From positions 5,005,845-5,069,844 of the forward strand of contig OX243827.1 of assembly GCA_945859605.1 (NCBI GenBank): a stretch of DNA of 64,000 bases, written 5' to 3'. The position numbers and the translations under genes were made by a program. The notes beneath the pieces are model-generated. The model made no database searches. It was not told the origin of the DNA and was given only the letters and a program-made list of their open reading frames with translations. Shown piece after piece: positions 39,313-49,961 of the stretch (within the stretch, counting starts at the first letter, position 1; every line of letters starts with the position of its first letter). This DNA comes from Lumbricus rubellus. Its lineage: Eukaryota; Annelida; Clitellata; Crassiclitellata; Lumbricidae.

Positions 39313-39609
39313 CATTGAATAATTTTTATGTTTGACTGCATTCCTCGATGATCTTGAATCCACAAATGCAATTGTGGCTGCTCTGGTCAATTCAAACTTT
39401 GGAGGTTTGCTGTTTGTGCTCTTTTTGCCTATTGCCACTCTCTGTGTGGTACCAAAATCTGTAAAGGATAGCTCTACTGACATGAAAGTTGCATAGCTAT
39501 GACTAAGCCGCTGGTCTAAGTCATTGGTCAAATGAATGCTAGCCTAGATGTGGCCATCTCTTGAGCAATCTCAGCATTACCAGATCCATGGTTGACATAG
39601 GGCCTAGTC
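39313..39609. other. No recognisable gene; right flank of the young Polinton
   Basis: A minus-strand open frame (to 39531) lacks any motif I know and is not called. The string TCTCAATGCCTGTGC at about 39612 is the inverted match to left-flank sequence near 23436. The Polinton may therefore have inserted into an older TIR-bearing element. Confidence 0.4.
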
Positions 39610-39905
39610 TCAATGCCTGTGCATGAACTCATGATCAACTTCTAAGTTCAGTTTAGGTTGACACACATTCGTTATCAAATCAATGGCTTGACCCCAAATT
39701 AGGGCCTCATCCATTCCTGCTGTCGAAGTGTTCGTTGTAGACAAACCTTTTATCGCGTGACTACCCATTCTTAAATTTCCAGTCGCGGGGTTTGCTCCGT
39801 CCAATCAAAGGAAACTAGCATTTACTTGGCTAAGAGTTACACCCCCCGGCAATTACTCTTTGTGTTGTTCCAGCATCGGTGTGACCGAATCTATCGACAG
39901 GCATT
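39610..39905 (-). pseudogene. First fiber-like gene remnant, N-terminal half
   Basis: It begins MPVDRFGHTDAGTTQRVIAGG at about 39903, the conserved fiber anchor, and after a stop and a frameshift continues with GANPATGNLRMGSHAIKGL and GQAIDLITN. It stops exactly where the remnant at 21190-21800 begins relative to the intact fiber 1. Strand and content fit one split gene. Confidence 0.75.
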
Positions 39906-39939
39906 GTTTTTAAATAGGTGATATTATTTAATGTAATTT

Positions 39940-40565
39940 GTTTATAACTTCTTGAAATTTACAACCATATTTGCATGTTTTCTTCAATACATACAGACAT
40001 AAATGACCGCAATGCACTTAGCCGTCTGTTTGTATTCGCTCACTGTTGTAAAGCAGCGGTCTTTGTAGATATTTTACTAATTCCGCAGGAGGAGGAAGAC
40101 CATAGCTGTCGAAATAAATTTTATCTGACATTAGACTGTTTATTAGTTTATAACTTATTGAAATTTACAACCATCATTCATCGTCTTCTTTAAGACGTAC
40201 AAACATAAATGACCGCAAAACACTTCGTTATCCGGCTGTATGCGTTCGCTTTCATATAACACTGAACGGCGTAAATACTTTAACAGTTCCAGAGGGGGGA
40301 GGAAGACCGTAACTATCGAAATATATTTTCTCGTTAACGTTCTGTACAAAAATGCACCAGTGAGAACCGACCCCATTAGAACCGTCTAGGTTAAATATCC
40401 CGTCTAGGTTTCTTCAGCAGCACGTCTCGTAAGAACACGCCTCTAAAATTCAGAATAGTTAGCTTCTTCGCAGCACCCAATCTTTCAAAATTCGTTAACG
40501 GATGATTTGAAAGAGCTACGTCTTCGACATTGATGTTTATCACAGATGCATAACTTAATTTATAT
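39940..40565 (-). pseudogene. Protease remnant with partial tandem duplication
   Basis: The minus strand shows LSNHPLTNFERL and NFRGVFLRD at 40410-40540, then YESERIQPDNEVFCGHLCLYVLKK near 40170-40270. A second, more decayed copy of the C-terminal part lies at 39950-40140. The catalytic Cys context CGHLC is kept in the first copy. Frames are broken. Confidence 0.75.
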
Positions 40566-40699
40566 TTCATCTAAATGTTTTATAAAGTAATGCGCTTTTA
40601 CTTCCTGCATTATATATATAGCCAGCGATATATTTTGTTCGATTTTTTGGTATTTTTAAGTGCTAGCAACGGGCGTATTCCAATTCATAGCTTTGAAGT

Positions 40700-41115
40700 T
40701 CTTCTTTATCTAGCAATCATCATCATCAATATCATAGGGCTCAATGCCCCTAAGAGTCCGACGCCACTCTCTGAGTCTGTCGCGTGCCATGTTGTGTCGT
40801 GGTTTTTGCGAATTGCAATCGTCTTGGTTTTTCACTGCCAGCGTATCACCACCCATCTGGCAAACCTTCCTCCTTTTGTCCGGGCTTAGGACAGGCAAAG
40901 ATAGCCTTCAATGGGGAGGTACAGGGAATGAGAAAAAGGGGAAGACCGAAGAAACGATGGAGGGACGTGATCAAGGAGGACTGTCAGGAGATGGGGCTGT
41001 CGATGCAGGAGGCGGTGCATCAGGCAGAGAACAGAGGAAGATGGAGAGCTTCCATAGATGAGCGGCTTCTGCGTGCTTGGGCATCGCCAAGGCCATAAGT
41101 CAAGTAAGTCAAGGA
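40700..41115. mobile_element. RTE-like LINE 3' fragments, head to head
   Basis: The plus strand at 40905-41097 encodes RKRGRPKKRWRDVIKEDC and ENRGRWRASIDE, an RTE-like C-terminus. The minus strand at 40710-40870 encodes NMARDRLREWRRTLRGIEP, which looks like the end of a second such ORF. The fragments are inserted between the protease and HNH remnants. Confidence 0.55.
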
Positions 41116-41119
41116 CAGG

Positions 41120-41180
41120 CACAGGGACGTTGTTGGTTCCCTGTGGCAGAGGATGGATGCAGTTTAACGTCGTGCCCAGG
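41120..41180 (+). repeat. 61-bp dispersed repeat, copy 2
   Basis: Same sequence and orientation as 19979-20039. It directly precedes the HNH remnant. Confidence 0.75.
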
Positions 41181-41385
41181 GCAAATCATCTAGCAAGTTA
41201 AACGATAATATTGGTAAAACATGATCGTGATGCCAAACCGAACCGTAATTTTCCGTAGTCATTCCTTCTTCAAACTGAAATTCAATCCATTTAGTAAATA
41301 TTTCAAAGTCAACACCGATAAGTTGCCGCGTCGTTTGTGATTTCGACTTGCCTTTTAATACTTCACCAAGCCTACTCCTCATATT
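41180..41385 (-). pseudogene. HNH endonuclease remnant of the old Polinton
   Basis: The minus strand reads RSRLGEVLKGKSKSQTTRQL ... FTKWIEFQFEEGMTTENYG and WHHDHVLPILSFNL, matching the C-terminal HNH module common in virus-encoded endonucleases. It lies directly beyond the PolB stop, the position of the shortened zinc gene in the young Polinton. The N-terminal zinc part is not seen. Confidence 0.65.
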
Positions 41386-41406
41386 TTTAAGTAGTTTTCA
41401 ACGAGT

Positions 41407-41808
41407 TGTGCCCGTATGCTAATGTATGTAAACCATCTTCCATTATCACTCGTTAATCGTCGTCGGCGGACAGCGCTACTGGGGAGGATTGCATCCGCGT
41501 TCAGGAAGCCTGGGTCAATCCGGGCGCGCCCTCCCTGTGAGTACCTTCGGGGAAACCAAAGATGCCACCAGCTGACCGAATTCATCCGAATCCCGGTCCA
41601 CGCTCCGACAAGATCTGGAGCAGTAGCAAACGCGAAGAAGCGCTACTTTATTTACTTCTGTGTAAATATCGTGATGATACGATCGAATAACGTTCATCGG
41701 TCTCAACTGTTTTCTTTTCGTAAACACGCAGTCCTTATAATCGTCGTGGGTTCTCGTTTTCTTAACGACATTCTTCTGTAGCCTACACCATTACATTTTT
41801 TTTATAAT
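41407..41808 (-). pseudogene. PolB C-terminal remnant
   Basis: The minus strand shows DYKDCVFTKRKQ-like, NVIRSYHHDIYTE and, after a 158-bp insertion, a segment matching IMDDGIHTLAGLAYGHY of intact PolB. It is followed on the other side by an RTE-like insertion with 8-bp target duplication. Confidence 0.8.
41481..41638. mobile_element. Unidentified 158-bp insertion with 9-bp target duplication
   Basis: AGCGCTACT flanks it at 41472-41480 and 41639-41647, and the interrupted PolB frame continues on both sides. The insert is GC-rich, with CCGGGCGCGCCC-like and CCGAATCCCGG segments. I could not match it to tRNA, 5S, SRP or snRNA sequences I know. It may be a retroposed small RNA or a SINE. Confidence 0.6.
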
Positions 41809-42617
41809 CTTCGCCCAACATACAGCATTGTCAGGCTGTATGGAGTCCCGGAAAAGTACATCAACATTTTCAAAGCTCTCTATCATGACGCAAGTTGTTG
41901 CATCAGAACAGAGAATGGCAACACGATAATGTTCCAGATAGAAACAGGAGTACGACAGGGCTGCGTGCTGTCTCCATTCTTGTTTGCTCTTGTCATCGAT
42001 TACATCATAAATAGAGCGATGGACAATACTACGGCCGGTGTGGTATGAAATTATGTCCGGGCATGAAATATTGTCCGAAACATACTGTCATTGGTTAACG
42101 TGACCGCTAACGTCAGACAGCAACTGTCAAACAAAGGTATTAATAGAACCGTGAGATCTTGTCCAGGAAAGACATAAAATACCAAAGATAATAATTCCAA
42201 CACAGCCTGTCCTTCTAATAATAGACATCGACATCTATATTAAGAACTTGTTATTAACAGTAGCCACAGAGCGTTTCCGAAAAAGACCTTATAAATATTA
42301 TAGGCCTACAAAAGATAAAAATTCCAACGTCTCATAAAATTTGGGAGCTATAATTACGAGAAACAGGGCAAAGAAACACGAACTACATATTTGCGTTTAA
42401 TTAGCTAAGACTCTTCCATAATAATAACTCAATTATCTAGCCACGTGCTTCTCCGCATACTTTCTTTCAGAATTGGATATTCTATTGAAATATTAGGCCT
42501 ATATTCGGACAAAATTGGCGATTAAAACTCGGGGCCAAATAACTGTTTACCACTGCAACACGCAGCCTACACATGCTAAAATATTTGTGGCAATAATTTA
42601 TATGCATTGAAGGGGGT

Positions 42618-43156
42618 CACGACAACTGGTCTACAGACAACTGGTCTAACGACAAGTGGTCTACAGACAGCCAGCGCTTTAAGAAATGGAAGCTGTATGA
42701 AAGTGTTTTTATAGGTGAAATGGAGGTTGCATTGATAAAAAACCGCAAGAGAGATGGAATCTAGATGAAGATTCTTTTACAGGTGAAATAGAAGCTGGAT
42801 TGACAAAAATGACGCGTGCGAAATAAAAGCTGCATGAAGGTTTATCTAGGTCTGAAATAGAAGCTGGATTGATGAAAAAACGCTTAAGTGATTGAAGCTA
42901 GATGACGGTATTTTTATATCTGAAATAGAAACTGGAATGACGAAAATACCGAGCGAGAAATAGAAAGTATTTGTAGATCTGAAGTAGAAATTGGATGCAT
43001 GTTGAAATCCATGAATGTGAAAAGGATTTAGTTTTTTCCCTCATAAGTCCAGCTTCTATTTCATCAACACTAGTCGTCTGTAGACCAGCTGTCGTTAGAC
43101 CAATTGTCTGTAGACGAGTCGCCGTTAGACGAGTTGTCTGTTGACCAATTGTCGTG
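42618..43156. mobile_element. Foldback element with 15-bp subterminal repeats and minisatellite core
   Basis: The left end has three tandem 15-bp units of the form GACAACTGGTCTACA. The right end has the same in reverse complement. Between them, 42664-43010 is a degenerate minisatellite (AATAGAAGCTGGATTGA units) related in inverted orientation to 1834-2205. A frame at 42898-43212 translates the repeats and is not a gene. Confidence 0.75.
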
Positions 43157-43159
43157 GAA

Positions 43160-44330
43160 CCGTATTGGAGAGTTCTAACCCAGGTGCACTGTAGTTTTAC
43201 AATGGCTATCATTAAGTAGGCTGCTAGTAAGTCAGTCAGTCAGTCAGTCTAAGTGAGAATATTGTTCATTAGACCACCAGCAAACGCATAGTAGTTTGTA
43301 CAATAATAAATTATAGAAACATTTAAGCAAAGTCATACAACATTCTCATAACAAAGCTTTCGGCATGAGATTCAACTCTCTTGTGTACATTAGCTCGAGT
43401 ATTGTATGAAGTAACTTATGGGAAGGGTAGTGAAGAATGTGAAAAGGATTGAAGAGGATAGAGCTGAAAAGATCTAAGCCCCTAGAACAGAGTGCGTCAA
43501 TACTTGGAAAATCATGCAGTTAAGATGAAGCCTGAACGGGGAGTTGTTTAAAAACACCGTGAAGACGTCTACGCCCATGGCATTTGCAAATACCCACCAT
43601 ACAGGGAAGGCATAAAGTTTAATCTAATCTGGGCATGGCAGTAGCTCTAACCACATCAAAAGCCGTAATTTTTGGGCATTTGCTTAAATTATCGAAATAA
43701 AAACCATACTAAATAATTATGTTCTCTGAAACCTTAAAACCACTCATAATAATTATATTTATTATGTGGTAATAAAGTACGCTGCAAAATATGTCAATAA
43801 TAAAGCGCTACAAAATGTGCGAGTTCCATCGGTCAATTTGATATAAAAAATAATGCTGCACGGGGCTAATAATTTAGAAAACCGAATCAATGGATTACTT
43901 CAGATAAACACAACTATCATGGAGAAGTGAAATTAGCTGAGGCATTTATGAAGGCCGCAAGCCTTTTAAAGATTTAGCCCATATTTACATACGCCTCTAC
44001 TCATAACTACTTGGCCTGTTCTACGATGGGAATTTCTATCTAAAAATAGAAATAGGGTCATCGCAATGGCAACTACAAACATGTTGCTTTTCAACAATAA
44101 TAATTCTACTGTTCACATCCTTGTTTTCTCATCTCTTATGACAAAAATATTTTTGCCAAGTGTTATTGATAATATTACCTTTCAAGCGGACAATATCTCT
44201 CGAAGTACTGCTTCGACAAGCGGGATACATGTAACGGCAGAGTAGGACACGATTTCATGCCGACAATATCTCATACGTGACCGCATGAAATACTGTCTTG
44301 ACAACGGAAGTGGGCGGAGTCTGACAACAT
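43160..44330. other. Transposon interior without recognisable coding sequence
   Basis: A (GTCA)n tract at 43229-43246 and A/T-rich sequence; no protein motif. A short CGAAGTACTGCTTCG palindrome occurs near 44197. It belongs to the TGT...ACA element. Confidence 0.5.
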
Positions 44331-45050
44331 TTCATGCCGGACATATTTTCACGCCACACCGGCATTGGTTGGGATCAGGATAGGTTGAAGGATCTGGACT
44401 TTGCGGATGACATAGCACTGTTAAGCGAAACACACATGGATTTGCAGCGGATGACTACGAGACTACAAGAACTGGGGGAGGGAGTGGGGTTACACATCAG
44501 CAGTGCAAAGACTAAAGCTATGATAATCGGCGACAGTGAACATCCGAACATCAAAATCGGGCAAGAAAGCATAGAGTATGTCAACAGCTTTCCATATCTG
44601 GGCAGCTATATGGAAGGGGATGGAGGAATAGAGGTGGATGTAAGGACAAGAATTGGTAAAGCAGCTGCGGTCTTCAAGAGAATGAGAACAGTGTGGAAAT
44701 CCGGAGCGATACACAGTGACACGAAGATTCGACTGTATTCGTCGTTGGTGCTGCCTGTGGTATTATATGCAAGTGAAACATGGAAAACAACGGCGAAGAT
44801 AACAAAACAACTAAATGTCTTCCACCGGAGATGCCTATCCTGGGCATCTCATGGAGAGATCACATCAGAAATGAGAAGGTGTTGAAATTGGCGGGAGCAA
44901 GAGACGTACATTTAAGGAAGATCTGGAGAAGATGGGACTGGGTTGGGACGAGGCGGAGGAGCTAGCTGGTGACCGTATGGAGTGGCGAAGACTTGTTGAC
45001 CAATGCTCCGATCGGAACAGGAGGAACTAAGTCTAAGTAAGTCTTCGCCC

Positions 45051-45228
45051 GACATCCTGTACGAGTACAACTTCGACCTCAAACCCGCGAATTCTTCGAT
45101 TTGTTTACCCGCTGCCTCGTCTATGAACATGCCTATAACTTTCTTATTTTCACCCGTTTCTACCCCGGTTGGATGGTCTTTCGGATACTCGCTCGTATCG
45201 AATCTACCTCGAACCTCGCCGGCGATAT
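45051..45228 (-). pseudogene. PolB remnant segment
   Basis: The minus strand shows DTSEYPKDHP-like, ENKKVIGMFIDEAAGKQIEE and FAGLRSKLYSYRMSGED, matching intact PolB just after polymerase motif C. It is bounded by the RTE-like LINE on one side and a TIR transposon on the other. Confidence 0.85.
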
Positions 45229-45890
45229 TAGTTGGGCTGCGGATGCTTTCGACCCGGAAAAATTGGCAACGAGCTGGAATTAGAATAAAATTAAAGATAA
45301 GATAATTATAATACTAGAAAATGGTCCCCAGCCTCTCAAATCTCAAGGGAATTTATTTTATTAGAGAAATTTGAAGGCATAGAATCGCAATGCTATTTCA
45401 GCGCTGTACCTCGGACATTTTTGTTATACTACTACCGTCCCAATCACTTATTGGTACAGGTTGCGGAGCCCTGAAGAATTGACAATAAGCTGTTTTCCCA
45501 TGAAAAGTTTTATTTATAGATTGAAGTAAATTATCCACATAATATTATAGGTAAAAATCACGCTAGTCAGTGTTTTTAACTAGCCGAATAGTGTAGGCCA
45601 TGACTGCGGCAGCGCATGTTCGCCGATAGGCCTACCTGGGAATACAGCAAATATCTTTGGACTAGTCACCTTAATGTCTCGCGCGACATTTGCTGTACTC
45701 TCCGAGATCTGCCGAAAATGCGGTCACAGATAAACTATCGGTTGTGTAGTTTGAAAGCAGCTAATTTATTTCTATACTAATAATTATAATGATAGTAATA
45801 ATAATACCATAGCTGGGACAAATGGATGAAATATTAAGGGAAGGGCTTGAATGCATCCTTAACTTCAGTTTGAACAAGTTTTTTTCATTA

Positions 45891-45950
45891 TTAGAATTTA
45901 TATAGCGCCTCTTAAAGAAACTACTCAGAGGCGCTCCCAGCCCATCCACG
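45891..45950 (-). mobile_element. L2/SINE-type 3' tail fragment
   Basis: On the minus strand GGGAGCGCCTCTGAGTAG ... AGAGGCGCTATATAAATTC matches the tail shared by the LINEs at 9022 and 13602 and the SINE at 7684. It marks a third insertion class using the same 3' end. Confidence 0.65.
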
Positions 45951-45989
45951 ACTAAAGAAAAAAGATTTAATGGACTTGAGAAATAAAGA

Positions 45990-46680
45990 TTGACTGGTCA
46001 GGCGGAGGAGATGGAGGTTTGGGGAAGGTCATTCCAGATTGACGGCCCCACAAGCATTAATGGATACAAGCTTTACTCCCCCATTTCGATATCTGGGTTT
46101 GAGACGAAGTCTTCCACTTTGGAACTTCAGTCTGCCATTTTGACCAAATGCACCATTGTCACTTCTTGTGCTCTGCTGCTCTGCATGAACAATGAGACGG
46201 TGCTATTTGGACTTTGGTTGGTCCTTGACCTCTGTCTTCCTCACATGTGTCGATGTGGAGACAATGTTGGATCAAATGATCGCCATGCAGTGGTTTGTAG
46301 GCAATCAGAGGGATATTCCATCCAACATAATACCATTAATGACATAATTAGCCATTCGCTTCAAAGTGCGGATATACCAAACAGAAAAGAGCCAGCGAAT
46401 CTCATGCGGACCGATGGCATACTGGTTCCTTGGTCTGATAGCGAATACATGACCTGGGATGCAATAGTGGTTCACACTTGTGCTACTTCGTACCTATGTC
46501 TCAGACAGCTATTTCGGCAGGTTCTGCAGCTGAACAGGCTCCTGTTCAGAAGACTGCCAAAATATGGATTGCTGCCTGCACCCGCATATTTGTTCCAGTT
46601 GTCTTTGATATTATGGCATCTGCAAAACAATCAGTTTGCTCAGTAACAGAGTGACGCTGCATGATCAATGATTACCACTC
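45990..46680 (+). pseudogene. Retroelement C-terminal domain remnant (CGD...H...C / DG..VPW..WDA motifs)
   Basis: The frame reads MCRCGDNVGSNDRHAVVCRQ, HNTINDIISHSLQSA, TDGILVPWSDSEYMTWDAIV and HTCATSYL, then shifts frame to continue with AGSAAEQAPVQKTAKIW and FVPVVFDIMA. This set of motifs recurs at the C-terminus of many metazoan reverse-transcriptase-type proteins and looks nuclease-like (Cys/His cluster, then DG...WDA). No RT is present. It is a fragment within the TIR element; its origin as captured LINE or transposon gene is unresolved. Confidence 0.5.
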
Positions 46681-48430
46681 CAGCACCATGTTGTCTCCTT
46701 GGCTTAGCCTCCCTGAATTTTGACCTGGCATCGGAACGAACAGGGCAGTTTGGCTATTGGGACTTGATTTGACATATTGCTGGTGAATAAGCTGGTCACT
46801 CTGACTTCGCTTTTGTTGGCGCTTGGGAATTCTTGATTTACATTACACTCAGACAAAGTCGTACATACTAATCCTGCGGTGTCAAGGACAGATCTTACGC
46901 TGCCATTCTTCACTCTGCAGATAGACAACAGTCAACTGCACAACTAGAGACCACCATGAGGAGGTACTGGCAAAGGTCTCCATAGTTTATTCATCACGAG
47001 CCTTAAACCTACCAATTTCATCATAATCACCAAGAGCATATACCCAATCTTTCAAATTTCTAAGAACTGTTTTCAGAACATCAACTCCCATCCGACAGAC
47101 CACATTCAGTGATTGTAAAGTGATAACTTCTACAGCTCAAAGTCTCAAAGGCTGGTCGAATAGAAGTTTCTTGGTCCAGTCACACATAAATAACAGGGTT
47201 GACAATATGTATGATCTGTCACCTATTAGTATACTTGTTATTTAACAATTTGTATTTATACTGGTGCTATTTTGTTATTTTTGACTGTGTACTTTTTTAT
47301 ATTTTACACCTATCATTCTGAAGAACTGCCACCTTGGTCAAACTGTATACCTGCGAGGAAGGCCTTTACAGTGATATTAGACTTGCCTGCTATTTTCTTG
47401 TATTTTAAATGTGGTATTAATAGCCTTTTGGTGCAGTTTTGTTTGTTTAAAAATGTTGAGGTGGTAGATGTTCAGACAAAAATTACAACGCTACATTCAG
47501 AATTGCTTGATTCTTGTAACCTGGTGATGTGGATGAGTGGAGCAGCTGTCAAGGCGGGTGTCATCTGGCTCAAAATTGGACAGTGGAGGAGCAGAGGAGT
47601 GCAATGTGTCTTAATTCTGCACATGACTGTCAGAAGAATGTTAATGTTCACTCTGCATAATATCTCTAAATTTAATTATTATTATTTTTGGAATATAGAT
47701 AAGAATGCATAATAAATAAGAATGAATAGCCTGTAAGAAAACAACAATTATTTTAAAATATCAAGTAAATGCCTCTTTCTGATATTAGATTTGTTTTTCT
47801 GTGACTTTGTTTAAATTGCATGATAATAGGCCTATTCTGCGGATTATTTTGTGAATAATTGCAACACAACTAATGTCACAAGAGCTCTGCAGAGATAACT
47901 GTATTCACATTCAAGACTGCAATGCATTTTTGCCCCAAAATCAAAGATTCAGAATGTTTAGACCTATAAATGCAAGGATATATGGAACTATAAGGCCTAA
48001 GCTTATATAACATATTGACGAAATACACAACGAAATCGAGAAAATTAAAATAGTACAGTACTCTGCTGTATAGTATTAATCAGTTTCAGTTCGTCCTTGA
48101 ATGGTATAAACTCCCACGAAAATTGCACACGCAGCTACTTATAATGCAGATGCACTCTATATCGTACGGAACCAGCAAACAACAGGCTGCTGATTCGGTA
48201 CAATAACCTCTAATTTCTTTCTAAAAGATATCTTGTCTTCCGGTAGACTGTCGATTTGAATGATACATTAAAACGAATAATAAAGTATTTCTAATTGTCA
48301 AAATATAAATGTTTTAGTCCGTTGTTTACAATGATATTTTCGGCAAAAGCTGACTTTTTGGCTCACAATCTGGCGCGCTAGCCTAGTTTCACTCCATACA
48401 ATTTCTCTTTATAAAATAACCCACAGCGAG
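46680..48430. other. Interior of the TIR element, no recognisable gene
   Basis: The open frame 47272-47712 has no motif I recognise. The remainder is A/T-rich. It is duplicated at 58650-60400. Confidence 0.45.
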
Positions 48431-48802
48431 AGTTGAGTGGCCAGGGACCATTTGTAAGATACATTATTATTATTATATGTGTAATTATTTTTTTATATTT
48501 GTAATTATTTTTTATTTCCATCATGTTGCAAATTTTTTTCGGTCAGTACACTGCAGTTCTTTTAAATGCAACCCGGCTTCGAGATTAAGCTATGGCCTTG
48601 TTGTAAAACCGATACAACGCTGAAATAGCTTATGATTTCATGCCGTCAAACTTCTCTAATAAAATAAATTCCCTTCAGATCTCAGGGGCTGGGGACCATT
48701 TGTCGGATATATTATTATCCTGTCTTTAATTATTTGTTATTTCCAGCTTGTTGCCAATTTTTTCCGGGTAGTACATTGCAATTATTTTAACGCAGCCCGA
48801 CT

Positions 48803-49768
48803 ATATCGGCGTAAAGATCGTCGGTCTTTATTTCGTACGCTAAAGAATCCGTATTGGTGAATAACAATTTGGCACGATCTTCGTATTGGTCTTGATGTAA
48901 TTATAATGGAAATCGTAGTCTACATTAAAGTCTTACTCGTGTCTAATATGCACCTTCCCAGATGTATCGGCTTGTTATAGAACAACTTGGTCTTTTTCAT
49001 GTGAACGGCGATGAGATTTTCATCGAAAATGGTTCGACTGTCGTAATTAGTTTTCGCCGCGAGCTTCTCATCGCACACTAATCGTATGTCAACCCGATTC
49101 TCGATACATTCCATTGTCTTGCCGAAGACGCTATCATTCATCAGCTTAAAAAAGTCTTTCTCGAAATAGTTAGTAGCTCTCGTTCTCAATTCCTTATTCA
49201 GGTCGATATACTTTTTCAGCCAAGCGCTTTCTTCGAATTTTATTCCTCGATGAATTTTAACGATTTTCAATCCGAGACTTTCGTACAACTTTAAATTACC
49301 GTAATGAACAACGCACTTCTTTTTATCGTTTTAATTTTAAATTAGTTTCGTTACATCCGATCCTGCGGGTTTTATGCTCTAGGGAGCTAAACGATAATAG
49401 TTATGCTGGTTGTGTAATTCCTTAGGCTTAGGATATTCTAAATCGACTTTCAGCGCCGTCGACGTAATCATACGGGTAAACGCCTTTTCTGAGTAAAAGA
49501 TCTAACTTCTCGCTATTAAAAAATATCACTAAATTCTTACACTGATCTTTCCTGAGATTTTTCGATAACGCGTCGAGACTCGAGGGCATGAATCTAAATT
49601 TCTAAAACTATCGATAATTTTACGGTAATCTCTTTTCCCTCTTTATTTACAAAATTATCAACAACGCCTTCTATGCTAAAAGATATGTACTTTTCTTCGT
49701 TATTAGGAATGCAATTGATTTTCTCGCCGTGTTCGCCTCGCAATTTCTTTATAAATAAATGGCCATCG
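48803..49768 (-). pseudogene. PolB remnant: polymerase motifs and exonuclease region
   Basis: From left to right on the minus-strand gene, 3' to 5': TNTDSLAYEIKTDD (motif C), FYNKPIHLG, MNDSVFGKTMECIENR (motif B), HRGIKFEESAWLKKYIDLN, then HNQHNYYRLAP and further GHLFIKKLRGEHGEKI. The piece between motif B and the exonuclease is shortened; motif A is not found. It ends where a hAT-like terminus begins, so the N-terminal half of PolB is not here. Confidence 0.85.
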
Positions 49769-49850
49769 CAGCAGTTCCCAACCCGTGGCCCGCGGGCCAA
49801 ACGTGGCCCGCGAGGCCTAAAAAATGGCCCGCCAGGTCTAAAAAATGGCC
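49769..49850 (+). mobile_element. hAT-like terminus
   Basis: CAGCAGTTCCCAACCCGTGG followed by GCCCGCGGGCCA and GTGGCCCGCGAGG resembles the ends of hAT/Charlie-type elements (CAGNNGTTCCCAACC). It interrupts PolB in the GYDGHL motif. I do not find the other end, because an RTE-like LINE and unknown sequence follow. Confidence 0.5.
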
Positions 49851-49961
49851 CTCATCTCTCAAAGAATTAACAAAAATATTTGAAAAAATTGACAATTTGG
49901 ACACGATAGAACATGTAATTATTTTCCAATACAAATGTTTTTGGAAGTCTATAAACGTCAA

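Larger units (their letters stand above)
42039..44358. mobile_element. TGT...ACA transposon, 2,320 bp, CCGG target duplication
   Basis: TIRs start TGTGGTATGAAATTATGTCCGG and end with the inverted equivalent ...CGCCACA. CCGG flanks both sides (42035-42038 and 44359-44362). The RT reading frame of the host LINE is continuous if one CCGG and the element are ignored. Two subterminal ATGAAAT-x-TTGTCCG units lie in each end. No transposase is seen; the interior holds a foldback element and a minisatellite. I suspect a Ginger-like family from termini and TSD, not from protein evidence. Confidence 0.85.
41817..45042 (+). mobile_element. RTE-like LINE copy with CTTCGCCC target duplication, itself interrupted
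   Basis: The direct repeat CTTCGCCC flanks it (41809-41816 and 45043-45050) within the PolB remnant. Coding parts are 41830-42038 (RTENGNTIMF, GVRQGCVLSPFLFALVIDY) and 44363-44890 (DLDFADDIALLSE, HISSAKTKAM, FPYLGSYMEGDGG, LVLPVVLYASETW), with the catalytic FADD at about 44400. It is cut by the TGT...ACA transposon at 42039-44358, and the coding sense is continuous across that insertion. It is 5'-truncated and frameshifted near 44800. Confidence 0.85.
45229..48802. mobile_element. TIR transposon, about 3.57 kb, inserted in PolB remnant
   Basis: The two ends are inverted repeats of about 190 bp, including GTTGGGCTGCGG, GGAAAAATTGGCAACGAGCTGG and AATGGTCCCCAGCC. ATAT is found next to both ends in the disrupted PolB and is a candidate short target duplication, but the boundary is not exact. 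A partial extra copy of the end sequence lies at about 48430-48590. It contains a retroelement-derived coding remnant and an L2-type tail. No transposase recognised; superfamily unknown. Confidence 0.7.
7210..49768 (-). mobile_element. Old, decayed Polinton split by many insertions (composite span)
   Basis: Remnants of ATPase, penton, virion proteins, MCP and fibers at 7210-21800, and of fiber N-terminus, protease, HNH protein and PolB at 39610-49768, are arranged exactly as in the intact Polinton but inverted. The two sets are non-redundant and the break falls inside one fiber gene, so I interpret them as one ancient element (inference). The integrase end to the left and the PolB N-terminus to the right are not found. 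Most of the enclosed bases belong to later insertions, including the intact Polinton at 23620-39306. Confidence 0.6.

Noticed and set aside
42618..43156. CRISPR-like array from spaced 15-bp repeats
   Set aside because: The repeats are adjacent or inverted subterminal repeats of a foldback element in a eukaryotic genome, with no spacer pattern or cas genes.
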